A DNA stretch of 40,854 nt from Sulfurimonas sp. endosymbiont of Alviniconcha boucheti (GCA_021766785.1 JAICBP010000083.1:106201-147054), one strand, 5' to 3'; shown: positions 1-8,585, numbered from the stretch's first letter. Numbers and translations: made by a program. The notes: generated by a model from the sequence alone, not told the origin.

Positions 1-993
1 GATGTTTATATGGCAGGGACTATGTATGCTGAAGAAGCTACAGATAGCTCTGCTACATTTACTGCACATAAAAATGGTAAAGGCGTTGGTGGCACTGGTG
101 GTGGTTTACTTAACTATCTCTCTTATGGTGATTTCCGTCTTGATGATACTGGTTTTTATAAATCTGCACTTCTTTTCCCCTCTGGTGTTGTTTTAAATGG
201 TGATTTAAGTAAAGTCTATCCATTTGACCCTGAAAAAGTACAAGAGGATGTTACTCACGCTTGGTATGAGGCAGAAGGTCTGCAGCACCCTTATGAAGGA
301 ACTACAATTCCTAAATATACAGGTTTGCAGAAGAAGTCTGATGGTATGGCATATCTTAAAACAGATGAGAAATACTCTTGGATAAAATCTCCAATCTATG
401 ACGATAAAAGAATGGAAGTTGGACCTCTTGCTCGTATGGTCGTTGGTGTTGCTGCTGGGCATGAGCTAATAACGAAGTATGTAACAAACTTTTTAAAACG
501 TGGAAACTTGCCAACAACAGTTCTTTTTTCAACTATTGGTCGTACTGCTGCTCGTGCTATTGAGACTGAGCTTATGGCTGATGAAATGATGAAGTGGGTT
601 GATGAACTAGCAGCAAATGTTGCAGCTGGTGATGATAGTACATGGAGTGATTTTGACTTTGAAAAAGTAAGCAAAAAGACAAAAGGTGCAGGTCTTGCTG
701 AAGCTCCACGTGGTGGTTTAGGTCATTGGGTAAAAATTGAAAATGGGAAAATTTCTAACTATCAAGCAGTTGTACCATCTACATGGAATGCAGCGCCTAG
801 AGATTATAAAGGACGTTTAGGGGCTTATGAAGCAGCTCTTATTGGTACGAAAGTAGCAGATCCTGAACAACCATTAGAGATTATTCGTACAATACATAGT
901 TTTGATCCTTGTATTGCATGTGCTGTACATGTAGTGGATACAAAAGGTAAAGAGCTTGGTGTCTATAAAGTAGATACTCAATGTAACATCTAA
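1..993 (+). CDS. hydB: [NiFe]-hydrogenase large subunit, 5' end cut off
   Basis: This is the C-terminal 330 residues of the catalytic subunit of a membrane-bound uptake [NiFe]-hydrogenase, which oxidises H2 at the Ni-Fe centre. The frame is open to base 1, so the true start lies outside the window; the ATG at 10 is internal. Near the C-terminus is the L2 signature DPCIACAVH, whose two cysteines bind the Ni-Fe site. Maturation proteases of the HyaD family cut just after the His of this motif, so about 20 residues (VVDTKG to QCNI) should be removed. hydC follows after 11 bases with a strong AAAGGAG ribosome site, giving the hydABC order of Wolinella and Helicobacter; the small subunit gene presumably lies just upstream. 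The family assignment is secure. Group 1b is an inference from the layout. Confidence 0.97.
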   Translation, partial: DVYMAGTMYAEEATDSSATFTAHKNGKGVGGTGGGLLNYLSYGDFRLDDTGFYKSALLFPSGVVLNGDLSKVYPFDPEKVQEDVTHAWYEAEGLQHPYEGTTIPKYTGLQKKSDGMAYLKTDEKYSWIKSPIYDDKRMEVGPLARMVVGVAAGHELITKYVTNFLKRGNLPTTVLFSTIGRTAARAIETELMADEMMKWVDELAANVAAGDDSTWSDFDFEKVSKKTKGAGLAEAPRGGLGHWVKIENGKISNYQAVVPSTWNAAPRDYKGRLGAYEAALIGTKVADPEQPLEIIRTIHSFDPCIACAVHVVDTKGKELGVYKVDTQCNI

Positions 994-1004
994 AGGAGCT
1001 TATT

Positions 1005-1712
1005 ATGAAAGCTGGACATAAGCAAGTTAAACGTATGACTGGTATGATGAGAAGCATTCACTGGGTAAATGTTATCTCTATGATAGTAGCAGTTATTACA
1101 GGATTGTATATTGCAAATCCATATTATCAAGCTTTTATAGCTGATGATGCTGTTGATAAGTATGTGATGGCATGGAATAGATGGGGACACTTTATCGTTG
1201 CTATTATTTTTGATGTAACATCTATTATTGTTGCTTATTTATTTTTCTTTTCTCGTTTTGAAAAACCTATTTTTAAGGTAGTTCCAACTGGAAAAAATAT
1301 TAAAGAGTTTTTTGAAGTATTGTTAAACTTACTCACTTTAAATCGTCGTAAAAACTTTGATTCTACACATGCTGATAGTTTTAACAGTGTCTTTTTTGCA
1401 GTATTTCATATTCTTTTAGCATGGATGCTTTTTACTGGACTACAGTTATATGTTCATGGGTTGGCTTCTGGTTTGAGCTCTATAGGTACTTGGTGGCCTA
1501 CAATGCTACATATGGTAACTGATTGGACTATACAAGCCTCTGGTGGCACTTTGATGGATGTACGAGTATCACATCATACAGTAATGTGGTATATTCTTAC
1601 TTGGATAGCATTTCACATCTACTACCAAGTCTGGCGTACAATCTTCTGGGAAGAAGCTGACATTGCTATTGCTATTAGTGGATCTAAATTTGTTAAAGAG
1701 GATAAAGCTTAG
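1005..1712 (+). CDS. hydC: [NiFe]-hydrogenase cytochrome b subunit
   Basis: This 235-residue integral membrane protein is the dihaem cytochrome b that anchors the hydrogenase and passes electrons from H2 to menaquinone. It has about four to five hydrophobic segments, at roughly residues 20-38, 60-82, 125-148 and 190-210. Candidate haem-ligand histidines sit at the ends of helices (SIHWVNV near residue 24, AVFHILLAW near 130, LHMV near 168, SHHTVMW and AFHIYYQ near 195-210). The length fits the HydC/HyaC family. An AAAGGAG site lies 8 bases before the ATG. The gene follows hydB directly and is followed after 42 bases by a HypF-like gene. Confidence 0.93.
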   Translation: MKAGHKQVKRMTGMMRSIHWVNVISMIVAVITGLYIANPYYQAFIADDAVDKYVMAWNRWGHFIVAIIFDVTSIIVAYLFFFSRFEKPIFKVVPTGKNIKEFFEVLLNLLTLNRRKNFDSTHADSFNSVFFAVFHILLAWMLFTGLQLYVHGLASGLSSIGTWWPTMLHMVTDWTIQASGGTLMDVRVSHHTVMWYILTWIAFHIYYQVWRTIFWEEADIAIAISGSKFVKEDKA

Positions 1713-1754
1713 GCGATATCCTCTCTCTCCTCATTACATCAAAAAAGGCTTACC

Positions 1755-3680
1755 ATGGCGTTTATCTTAGAGATAGAAACTACTTTTACACAAAAATATA
1801 TTAGAAATTATATTGTTGGTATTATAAGAAAATATGGCATTAATGCTATAGTAAAACAGAATAACTCTAGCATAAAATGTACTTTTGCATCAAAACATGA
1901 AAAACTTCAAGAATCCCTTGAGACAATAGTACAAGAGTTGCCAGCATCACTTTTTTTAAAATCTTCTAAAAGTTACAAGATAGATGAAGAGCCAGAAACT
2001 TTGCCTGAGCTAGAGAATGATTATCCATTAAATCTAGGATTATGTCCATCTTGCCAAAAAGAGATGTTAGATGTAAGTTCTAGGCGTTATTACTATCCAT
2101 TTAGTTCATGTAGTTGTTGTGGAGGCAATCATAGTTTTCTCTTCTCTTACCCTTATAAACGCCATAATACTTCTTTTAAATTTGTAGTACCATGTAAGTA
2201 TTGTCAAGATGAACAGCAGAGTGTCGGATTAAGAGAGAAACATGAGATAAACTCTTGCCATGAATGTGGTGTACCTGTTCGTTTAATAAGTAAATCAAGT
2301 GAACGTTATGCAAATGATGCTGGAAGTTTTAGAACAATGTTTGAGGTGGCTGCAAAAGCTATAAATGATAACAAACGACTCCTTATTAAAACAACATTTG
2401 GATATAGAGTTTTTTACAAGGCCGATAAATTTAATAATGACTCTATTTTGTTAATGATAAATGCTTCAAAGATAACAGATCATCTCTCGCTCATTACAGA
2501 GGAGTATCAGGCACTTCTAAGTATTGAACGACCTCTTCTTAATGTAACAATCAAAAATGAGGAGCTTAAAAAGGTAGTAGGAGCAAACACTTCCTATGTA
2601 AAGTATCCTGATGATGGATTTTGCATTCTTTTAGGTGTAGAGTTACAAAAACTTGGTACTGATTATATCGCTTATGAGGAGTGTGATAATATGTGTGAAG
2701 CAGATATGCTTATGGATTATGATCTAGAAGTAAAACCCCAGAGTGATATGAGAGTTTTTCTTAATAAAGATGACCTTTTTATTGCTGAGGGAGAACGTGT
2801 CTCATTTCCTTCGCATAATTTTGAAGCAAAATCTTTAGTAACTATAGCACACGATTATGTAGCCCTTCCTCAAGGAAAGAAGATACTTTTTGATACTATG
2901 AAAAATTTTAATTCTATCTCTGTAAATAGTGCAAATGTTCTTGAAGGTATAGAAGATAAATATCATTCAAAACAAAAAACCTTCCTGCAAGATGAATCCT
3001 CTTTTATCTCAGTAATTGCAGAGCATAATATGTTTCATGAAAAATGTGTAGGTGTCTATTTTGATGAAGTAGCATCTTTTCTCTACTATGATAAAAAACA
3101 TGTATTACGAATTGTACCACCAAAAGAGTTTGATGGTACACATATTATAGAAGATATTAAAAATCTTCGTGAAGGTTCAGATAGACTCATAGAGAATCTA
3201 AAGAAAAAATTTCCTGAAATTTATATAAAACTAGAAACACTACAAAAACGTAACTCTGTAAAACTTTTTGAAGCAGTTGCCATTTTAATAGGGATAGAAG
3301 ATGAGTCTATGCGTGGTGTTACAAAAGAGGCGATGAAGTTTGTAGGTAAAGGTGGGATCCAAATAGATACAAATCTAAATGATAATCGCTTTGATAATAC
3401 TGCTCTCTTAGCTAGTATTATCTCTTATCAATTAGCTGGAGTTAAAGCATCTATACTCGCATACTCAATTTTTGAAAGTTTTGGGGACTATTTTTGTGAT
3501 ATACTTCAAGAGTTAAAAGCAAAAACAAAAGCTACAGAGATAGTGATATGTGGTACTCACTTTGCAAACCAATCACTCTTTTCAAGAATGCAGAGAAACC
3601 TGAAGATGACACCTCCCTTAATGAATATAAGTTATCCAATAGGTAAGGAGAATGCAGTTGTTGGCGGAGTCTTCCTCTAA
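1755..3680 (+). CDS. Divergent HypF paralogue (HydE-like hydrogenase accessory protein)
   Basis: This 641-residue protein appears to be a degenerate relative of HypF, which is encoded immediately downstream. The N-terminus (about 1-75) aligns with the HypF acylphosphatase domain but lacks the VQGVGFRP loop. Residues 97-180 keep both zinc fingers: CPSC, CSCC, CKYC and CHEC pairs, plus the RRYYYPF spacer seen as RRYNYPF in HypF. The middle corresponds to the YrdC-like region but lacks recognisable catalytic motifs. In the C-terminal Kae1/TobZ-like part an HxxxH metal motif survives (H424, H428) and the protein ends in VVGGVFL, like the GGVFQN motif of HypF. The FDGTGYG and DDGTLWGGE nucleotide-binding motifs are missing. 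Genes called hydE, downstream of hydABC in Helicobacter and Wolinella, are needed for hydrogenase activity. I think this is the same kind of protein but cannot confirm it. It overlaps hypF by 29 bases. A scaffold or Fe/metal carrier role is inference. Confidence 0.75.
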   Translation: MAFILEIETTFTQKYIRNYIVGIIRKYGINAIVKQNNSSIKCTFASKHEKLQESLETIVQELPASLFLKSSKSYKIDEEPETLPELENDYPLNLGLCPSCQKEMLDVSSRRYYYPFSSCSCCGGNHSFLFSYPYKRHNTSFKFVVPCKYCQDEQQSVGLREKHEINSCHECGVPVRLISKSSERYANDAGSFRTMFEVAAKAINDNKRLLIKTTFGYRVFYKADKFNNDSILLMINASKITDHLSLITEEYQALLSIERPLLNVTIKNEELKKVVGANTSYVKYPDDGFCILLGVELQKLGTDYIAYEECDNMCEADMLMDYDLEVKPQSDMRVFLNKDDLFIAEGERVSFPSHNFEAKSLVTIAHDYVALPQGKKILFDTMKNFNSISVNSANVLEGIEDKYHSKQKTFLQDESSFISVIAEHNMFHEKCVGVYFDEVASFLYYDKKHVLRIVPPKEFDGTHIIEDIKNLREGSDRLIENLKKKFPEIYIKLETLQKRNSVKLFEAVAILIGIEDESMRGVTKEAMKFVGKGGIQIDTNLNDNRFDNTALLASIISYQLAGVKASILAYSIFESFGDYFCDILQELKAKTKATEIVICGTHFANQSLFSRMQRNLKMTPPLMNISYPIGKENAVVGGVFL

Positions 3681-5904
3681 ACAGAGAATAAAACTTATCA
3701 TAAGAGGGATCGTCCAAGGTGTTGGATTTCGTCCCTTTATCTATCAATTAGCAACCAAATACAGCCTGAGTGGATTTGTAAGCAATAACGGTTTTGGTGT
3801 TGTTGTAGAGGTAGAGGGTGGGTTAGAGAGTTGTGAACTTTTTCTTAACAACATAACAAAAAGCACCCCTCCACTCTCTCGTATAGATAGTATCAACAAA
3901 GAGCAGATAGCACCTAAAGATACAACAACTTTTGAAATAGTAGCATCAAACGCCAATATGATAACAACACTTCTTAGTCCCGATATATCACTTTGTGATG
4001 AGTGTTTAGCAGAGATACAAGATAAGACCAATCGTAGATATAACTACCCCTTCATAAATTGCACAAATTGTGGACCAAGATATACTATTATAGAAAACCT
4101 CCCCTATGATAGAGCCAACACCACAATGCGAAAATTTACAATGTGTAAAGTATGTAAAATAGAGTATAATGACCCAAAAAACAGACGCTATCATGCACAA
4201 CCCATCTCCTGTTATGAATGTGGTCCACAACTTAACTACCTCTCTTTAGAAGGAGTAACAGAGAGTAAAAACCCCATTGAGAAGATTTGTTCTCTGATAC
4301 AAGAGGGAGAAGTGGTTGCTATAAAAGGAGTTGGTGGATTTCATATAGTGTGTGATGCCACCAACAACAGAGCCATCGCAACTCTACGTGAGAAAAAAGT
4401 ACGACCAACAAAACCTTTAGCCGTGATGTTTCCAAATATAGAAGCAATAAAAGAAGTTGCAACTCTTACAAAAGAGGATAAAAAGCTCATCCTCTCAAAA
4501 GAGCGACCTATTGTAATTGTTTCAAAAAAAGAGAACTCTTTTGTAAGCGAACTCATAGCTCCAAACATAAATAGAATAGGAGTCTTTTTAGCTTACTCCC
4601 CTCTGCATAAACTCATTTTAAAGAGATTAAATTTTCCTATAGTTGCAACGAGTGCAAACCTAAGTGGAGAGCCTATAATCTTAGATGAAAAAGAGATTTT
4701 CGCAAAACTTCCTCATCTCATTAAACACCTTTTAACTTACGATAGAGTAATTGTAAATGCTTGTGATGATAGTGTGCTTCAAACAACACCAGATAATACA
4801 ATAATGCTTAGAATGGCACGTGGATATGCACCATTTAGTTTACCTTTGCAACAAAAAACTACCAAAAAAATTTTAGCACTAGGGGCAAACCAAAAAGCAA
4901 CTATCACCTTAGCGTTTGGGCAAAATATTGTACTATCTCCCTACATTGGTGATCTTGGTTCTATCAACTCAACTGAACATTTTTTAAAGATGATAGAGAC
5001 ATTTAAAAGAGTCTATAACTTTGAACCAGATATCATAGTATGTGATAAACACCCTCACTATGAGAGTACAAAATTAGCTAAAAAGTATGTAGCAACAAAA
5101 GATAATCTTAAACTCATAGAGATCCAACACCACTATGCACACTCCCTTGCAACGATGGCTGAGTTCTCTTTAGATGAGAAAGTGTTGGCGTTTTGTTTTG
5201 ATGGGACTGGATATGGAGATGATGGGACTTTATGGGGTGGTGAAGTACTTCTTGCTTCTCCTCAAAACTATGAACGACTCTACCATTTTAAAACCTTTCC
5301 CCTCTTAGGCGGTGAAAAAGCGATAAAAGAGCCAAAAAGAGTTGCTCTTGCACTTCTATTTGAACAATATTCACTTGATGAAGTCTTAGCAATTCAAAAT
5401 GATTTTAATGCTAACGAGATAAAACTACTCCATCAACTCTATATTAAAGGTTTAAATACTCCACAATCTTCCTCTGTTGGAAGACTCTTTGATGGCGTTT
5501 ATGCTCTTTGTGGCTACACACAAAATCTTAATTACGAAGGTGAAAGTGGTTTAATACTAGAGAGTCTAAAGGCACAAACACAAGATAGTTATAGCTACAC
5601 CATAAAAAATGGCATAATTGATTATACAAAAATGATACCTCAAATACTCAAAGAAAAAGATAGAGCTACAATTGCAAAAAAGTTCATTCAAACACTCACA
5701 CAAATAGTGTTAGTTATAAGCAATAAACATCCAAATCTACCTGTGGTGCTTAGTGGTGGTGTTTTTCAGAATAAGACGTTAGTCATGCAAATAACACAAA
5801 TGCTTACAAAAGCAAAAAGAAGATATTATATTCAAAACAAGACACCACTCAATGATAGTGGAATCTCATTAGGGCAGATCTATTTTGCACTCAATAATTT
5901 ATAG
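3652..5904 (+). CDS. hypF: Carbamoyltransferase HypF, hydrogenase cyanide-ligand synthesis
   Basis: HypF converts carbamoyl phosphate and ATP to a carbamoyl adenylate and transfers the carbamoyl group to the C-terminal cysteine of HypE, the source of the two CN ligands on the active-site iron. All four domains are visible in 750 residues: acylphosphatase with VQGVGFRP (21-28), paired zinc fingers (CDEC, CTNC, CKVC, CYEC, about 120-195), a YrdC-like adenylation domain (about 210-395), and a Kae1-like carbamoyltransferase with HHYAH (493-497), FDGTGYGDDGT and LSGGVFQN. The length is typical. The start overlaps the preceding HypF-like gene by 29 bases, suggesting translational coupling. The acylphosphatase domain begins near residue 12, so a slightly later start would also fit. 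Confidence 0.97.
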   Translation: MQLLAESSSKQRIKLIIRGIVQGVGFRPFIYQLATKYSLSGFVSNNGFGVVVEVEGGLESCELFLNNITKSTPPLSRIDSINKEQIAPKDTTTFEIVASNANMITTLLSPDISLCDECLAEIQDKTNRRYNYPFINCTNCGPRYTIIENLPYDRANTTMRKFTMCKVCKIEYNDPKNRRYHAQPISCYECGPQLNYLSLEGVTESKNPIEKICSLIQEGEVVAIKGVGGFHIVCDATNNRAIATLREKKVRPTKPLAVMFPNIEAIKEVATLTKEDKKLILSKERPIVIVSKKENSFVSELIAPNINRIGVFLAYSPLHKLILKRLNFPIVATSANLSGEPIILDEKEIFAKLPHLIKHLLTYDRVIVNACDDSVLQTTPDNTIMLRMARGYAPFSLPLQQKTTKKILALGANQKATITLAFGQNIVLSPYIGDLGSINSTEHFLKMIETFKRVYNFEPDIIVCDKHPHYESTKLAKKYVATKDNLKLIEIQHHYAHSLATMAEFSLDEKVLAFCFDGTGYGDDGTLWGGEVLLASPQNYERLYHFKTFPLLGGEKAIKEPKRVALALLFEQYSLDEVLAIQNDFNANEIKLLHQLYIKGLNTPQSSSVGRLFDGVYALCGYTQNLNYEGESGLILESLKAQTQDSYSYTIKNGIIDYTKMIPQILKEKDRATIAKKFIQTLTQIVLVISNKHPNLPVVLSGGVFQNKTLVMQITQMLTKAKRRYYIQNKTPLNDSGISLGQIYFALNNL

Positions 5905-5944
5905 TTTCATTAAACTTAAAAAATAATTTATTAGGATAACTAAA

Positions 5945-6502
5945 GTGGAAAAAAAAGTAGCACTTATAGGGAGCGGAAATGTGTTCTTTAGAGATGAGGG
6001 TATTGGGCTTTATGGAGCTAAGTACCTCAAAGAGAACTATAACTTTACTCCTAAAATAGAGATAATTGATGGTGGAACATTAGGGTTTAAATTGATGCCA
6101 CTTCTACAAGAGTTTGATGAAGTCATCATCATAAATACTGCTTCTGATGATACTAAAGAGGTAGGCGAGATCACCATTAAAACAACTGAGGAGTTTTTAG
6201 GTGGAACATTAATAAAAAAAACAGCCAATGAGGTGGAGATAGCAGAAATGCTACAGATAAGCTCCTTGCTAGAGATAATGGCAGAGACTACTCTCATTAG
6301 TGTTGTACCAAAAGATATAATCTCTGTCAAGGTTGGTTTAACACAAGAGATTCAAAATGTTTGGGAAAAATATATTGATGTAATACTAAACCAACTAAAC
6401 AAAATAGGTATTATAAGTCTAAAAAAAGAGCAAGAATGTACTTTAGAAATGATACTTGATATTTTTGCAAATCCAAGTATAGAATATAGTAGAGGCTTTT
6501 AA
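5945..6502 (+). CDS. HyaD-family protease paralogue lacking two Ni-ligand residues
   Basis: This 185-residue protein aligns over its length with the hydrogenase maturation protease at 6575-7108 and with the HyaD/HybD/HycI family (GSGNVFFRDEGIG near the N-terminus, SVVPKDI near 120). In this family three residues, Glu16, Asp62 and His93 of E. coli HybD, recognise nickel in the precursor. Here the acidic residue is kept (E18), but the Asp position is N64 (IIINTAS against IIILDAI) and the His position is N95 (TANEVE against AAHEIG). It is therefore unlikely to bind nickel or cleave in the usual way. The start is GTG at 5945 with AGGA 8 bases upstream; no ATG fits the conserved N-terminus. It follows hypF by 40 bases, with hydrogenase genes all around. 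A non-catalytic or chaperone role is inference. Confidence 0.85.
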   Translation: MEKKVALIGSGNVFFRDEGIGLYGAKYLKENYNFTPKIEIIDGGTLGFKLMPLLQEFDEVIIINTASDDTKEVGEITIKTTEEFLGGTLIKKTANEVEIAEMLQISSLLEIMAETTLISVVPKDIISVKVGLTQEIQNVWEKYIDVILNQLNKIGIISLKKEQECTLEMILDIFANPSIEYSRGF

Positions 6503-6574
6503 AAGAGCAGCAGAATTTGATACTACTCTTCTAAGGAGTGATACTTCATATATATAAGTCAAGTCTATTTAATT

Positions 6575-7108
6575 TTATCTTTTAGGATCTCTAAACTCTT
6601 CTATTATATCAGACAATTTAATAATAGAAGAGTTTTTTTTAACAGTAATACTCTCTTTTTTTAAAATATTAAGCAGAGTCTCTATGTAAACATTAAATTT
6701 TTCATTTATAACATCACTTAAACCAATTTTTATAGTAATGCTCTTTGGAATTATGCCTAAAACACTTGACTTTGGAATCTCTTTTCCCATGAGCTCTAGT
6801 ATATCGAAGCATTGAAGTACACCTATTTCATGTGCCGCACTAGATTTGAGTCCATAACCAGTAAGTTCATGCGAGGGTATATGGTAAATACTTCCTGGCT
6901 CATCTTCTATCTCTATAGCATCTAAAATAATAATATGCTTGTATTGCATAAATATATTAAGAAGATTTATTCCCTCTACACCACCATTAATTATATCTAT
7001 TTGTGGTGTGAAAGTATAATTTATTTCAAGATATTTTGTTGCATAAATAGCAACTCCATCATCTTTTTCTAAAATATTTCCAACTCCAAGTATCGCTAAT
7101 TCTTTCAT
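6575..7108 (-). CDS. hydD: Hydrogenase maturation protease (HyaD/HydD family)
   Basis: This protease removes the short C-terminal tail of the HydB precursor after nickel insertion. The 177-residue protein has the family pattern GVGNILEKDDGVAIY, with D17 at the first nickel-recognition position, D63 in IIILDAI at the second and H93 in SSAAHEIGVLQ at the third, so the metal-sensing triad looks intact. IIPKSITIKIGLS matches the typical C-terminal half. It is the second gene of a minus-strand pair: its ATG overlaps the stop of the upstream transposase-like gene by 4 nt (7105-7108). It converges with the inactive-looking paralogue that ends at 6502. The symbol follows Campylobacterota usage; hyaD is equivalent. 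Confidence 0.92.
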   Translation of the reverse strand: MKELAILGVGNILEKDDGVAIYATKYLEINYTFTPQIDIINGGVEGINLLNIFMQYKHIIILDAIEIEDEPGSIYHIPSHELTGYGLKSSAAHEIGVLQCFDILELMGKEIPKSSVLGIIPKSITIKIGLSDVINEKFNVYIETLLNILKKESITVKKNSSIIKLSDIIEEFRDPKR

Positions 7109-7788
7109 TTATCATCCTTCAGATAGTGTTTTAGAAGAAGTTCTATCGCTTCCTCTTTTGTATGGTTATATTTAAATTCACACTCTTTTAAAAAATAGAT
7201 AAAAGAACTATTTTTTATTCCTTTATATTTTAAAATACTTCTTTCAAAATATTCCCAAAAAGTGACTATATTGTTAAAATGTTTTTCAACTTTTATAATT
7301 CTTGTCTTACGTTTAAAACTATTAAATTCATTCATAAAACCTCCAGCTACATCATCTTCTAAAAATTGCTTTTTATACTGCTGTAGTGATGGCATTAAAA
7401 CTGTATAAATATGTTGAGAATAATCAAAAGTGAGAAAGTTATGTGCATCAAAAATAGCTTCTTTCTTGTGCTTTTTGGAATGCTCTAAATAGTAATACTC
7501 TTCATATTCACACTGTTGCATTCTCACATATTCATACTCATTTTCACAAATTTTTGCACAAAGTATTCTAAAATGATGAAAATATTTTTGTACAGAACTG
7601 TAAGAGAGTTTTGTACGTTGTGAAAGACTCCATGCACTCTCATTATCAACAAATACATAAATTAACAACATAAGTTTGTTGATTTTTGCTAAGGATATTT
7701 TTTTTAAGCATTTAGAACATTTAACTCTTCCATCAGAAAGAGCATAGGCAAAACTATGACAAAATAGACACTCATCCATCCATAACAT
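7105..7788 (-). CDS. IS1595-type transposase-derived protein with zinc ribbon, catalytic residues lost
   Basis: This 227-residue protein looks like a full-length relative of small IS1595-family transposases. It has an N-terminal zinc ribbon (C7, C10, C24, C27), a helix-turn-helix region (about 50-75, SLSQRTKLSYSSVQKYF), and a C-terminal block (about 172-220: VTFWEYFERSILKYKGI, then FLKECEFKYNHT) very like the transposase pattern ESFWxxxKxRLxKFxG, then LKECEFRFNHR. The catalytic residues are gone: the first DE motif reads YEEYYY, the second Asp block (HSDGW in relatives) is absent, and the Glu of IESFW is Val (NNIVTFW). No flanking element is apparent. The reading frame is intact, has a ribosome site (AAAGG, 8-9 bases upstream) and is fused by a 4-nt overlap to the hydrogenase protease gene. 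DNA binding is plausible; regulation of the hyp genes is inference. Confidence 0.78.
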   Translation of the reverse strand: MLWMDECLFCHSFAYALSDGRVKCSKCLKKISLAKINKLMLLIYVFVDNESAWSLSQRTKLSYSSVQKYFHHFRILCAKICENEYEYVRMQQCEYEEYYYLEHSKKHKKEAIFDAHNFLTFDYSQHIYTVLMPSLQQYKKQFLEDDVAGGFMNEFNSFKRKTRIIKVEKHFNNIVTFWEYFERSILKYKGIKNSSFIYFLKECEFKYNHTKEEAIELLLKHYLKDDK

Positions 7789-7915
7789 ATTTACACCTTT
7801 GTATGATTAGTCCAAAATTCATATAAGAAAATCCTTCTTTTATCTCTCTTTTACATAATATAATATAAAATCTTTTAAAACTGAATAAACATTCACTTAT
7901 CTAAAGGTTTTTTTA
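7789..7915. promoter_or_regulatory. Divergent promoter region of the hydrogenase maturation genes
   Basis: This 127-base AT-rich stretch separates the minus-strand transposase-like/protease pair from the plus-strand permease-hyp operon. A TATAAT sequence at 7859-7864 is a candidate -10 box for the plus-strand operon. A clear -35 box is not visible, as is common in this phylum. CTAAAGG, about 7-10 bases before the ATG at 7916, is a ribosome site. If the transposase-like protein is a regulator, this is the most likely place for its operator. Confidence 0.5.
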
Positions 7916-8557
7916 ATGGAAATGGGTTATATAATTATATTTTGGTATGGTATTCTTCATGCATTTGGACCAGATCATTTAACTGCAATTACAGATTTCT
8001 CACTTGGTAAATCTATGAAAAAAACGATAATGATCACTTTTGCATTTGCTTTTGGACATGGTATCACACTTTTTACTTTTGCAAAGATTTTAGAGCATTA
8101 TAGTTTATCTGAAGATATAACTGCTTATGGAGATATTATCTCTTCTAGTGTTATAATAACTATGGGAGTGTATCTACTCTATATGGTTTTTGTAGATAAG
8201 ATCCATCTCAACAAACACTTTCATGAAGGTCAAGAACATATCCATATCTATTTTGGTAAAGAACACTCCCATAATGATAATATAGCGTCCACCTCAGCAT
8301 GGACTATTGGTGCATTTATGGGTATTGGAGGTGTACGTGGTATGCTTATCACTTTAGGAATGCTACAAGGAAATAGCATTGACTTTAGCATGGTGTTAGT
8401 ATTTATTGCTGGTGTTAGTTTAGTATTTGTTAGTTTTGGTGGGATTATTTTATATATCAACAGAGAGTTATTAACAAACAAAACAAATGTTAGACATGTT
8501 TTTACAACTGCTGGAGTAATATCTATAGTAGTTGGGACGAATATGATTTTTACATAA
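7916..8557 (+). CDS. Nickel permease of the NiCoT/NicO type
   Basis: This 213-residue membrane protein has about six hydrophobic segments and probably imports Ni2+ for the hydrogenase. Its first helix carries HAFGPDH (H15, D20, H21), the HX4DH metal-selectivity signature of nickel/cobalt permeases. A second helix has FGHGITL, also typical. A hydrophilic loop (about 97-121) is rich in His and acidic residues (HLNKHFHEGQEHIHIY, then KEHSHND) and may collect metal. It is the first gene of the hyp operon and lies 28 bases before hypB, which itself has a His-rich nickel-binding tail. The context points to nickel rather than cobalt; the exact subfamily (NicO, HupE-like or UreH-like) is uncertain. 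Confidence 0.85.
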   Translation: MEMGYIIIFWYGILHAFGPDHLTAITDFSLGKSMKKTIMITFAFAFGHGITLFTFAKILEHYSLSEDITAYGDIISSSVIITMGVYLLYMVFVDKIHLNKHFHEGQEHIHIYFGKEHSHNDNIASTSAWTIGAFMGIGGVRGMLITLGMLQGNSIDFSMVLVFIAGVSLVFVSFGGIILYINRELLTNKTNVRHVFTTAGVISIVVGTNMIFT

Positions 8558-8585
8558 AATAGAGATAATTTAAAGGAGATTTAAG

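Noticed and set aside
6503-6574. Terminator between the convergent protease-like genes
   Set aside because: Only an imperfect ACTCTT/AGGAGT pairing is present, without a stable stem or T-run.
7105-7788. Active insertion sequence
   Set aside because: The catalytic acidic residues are missing and no terminal inverted repeats or target duplication could be seen around the gene.
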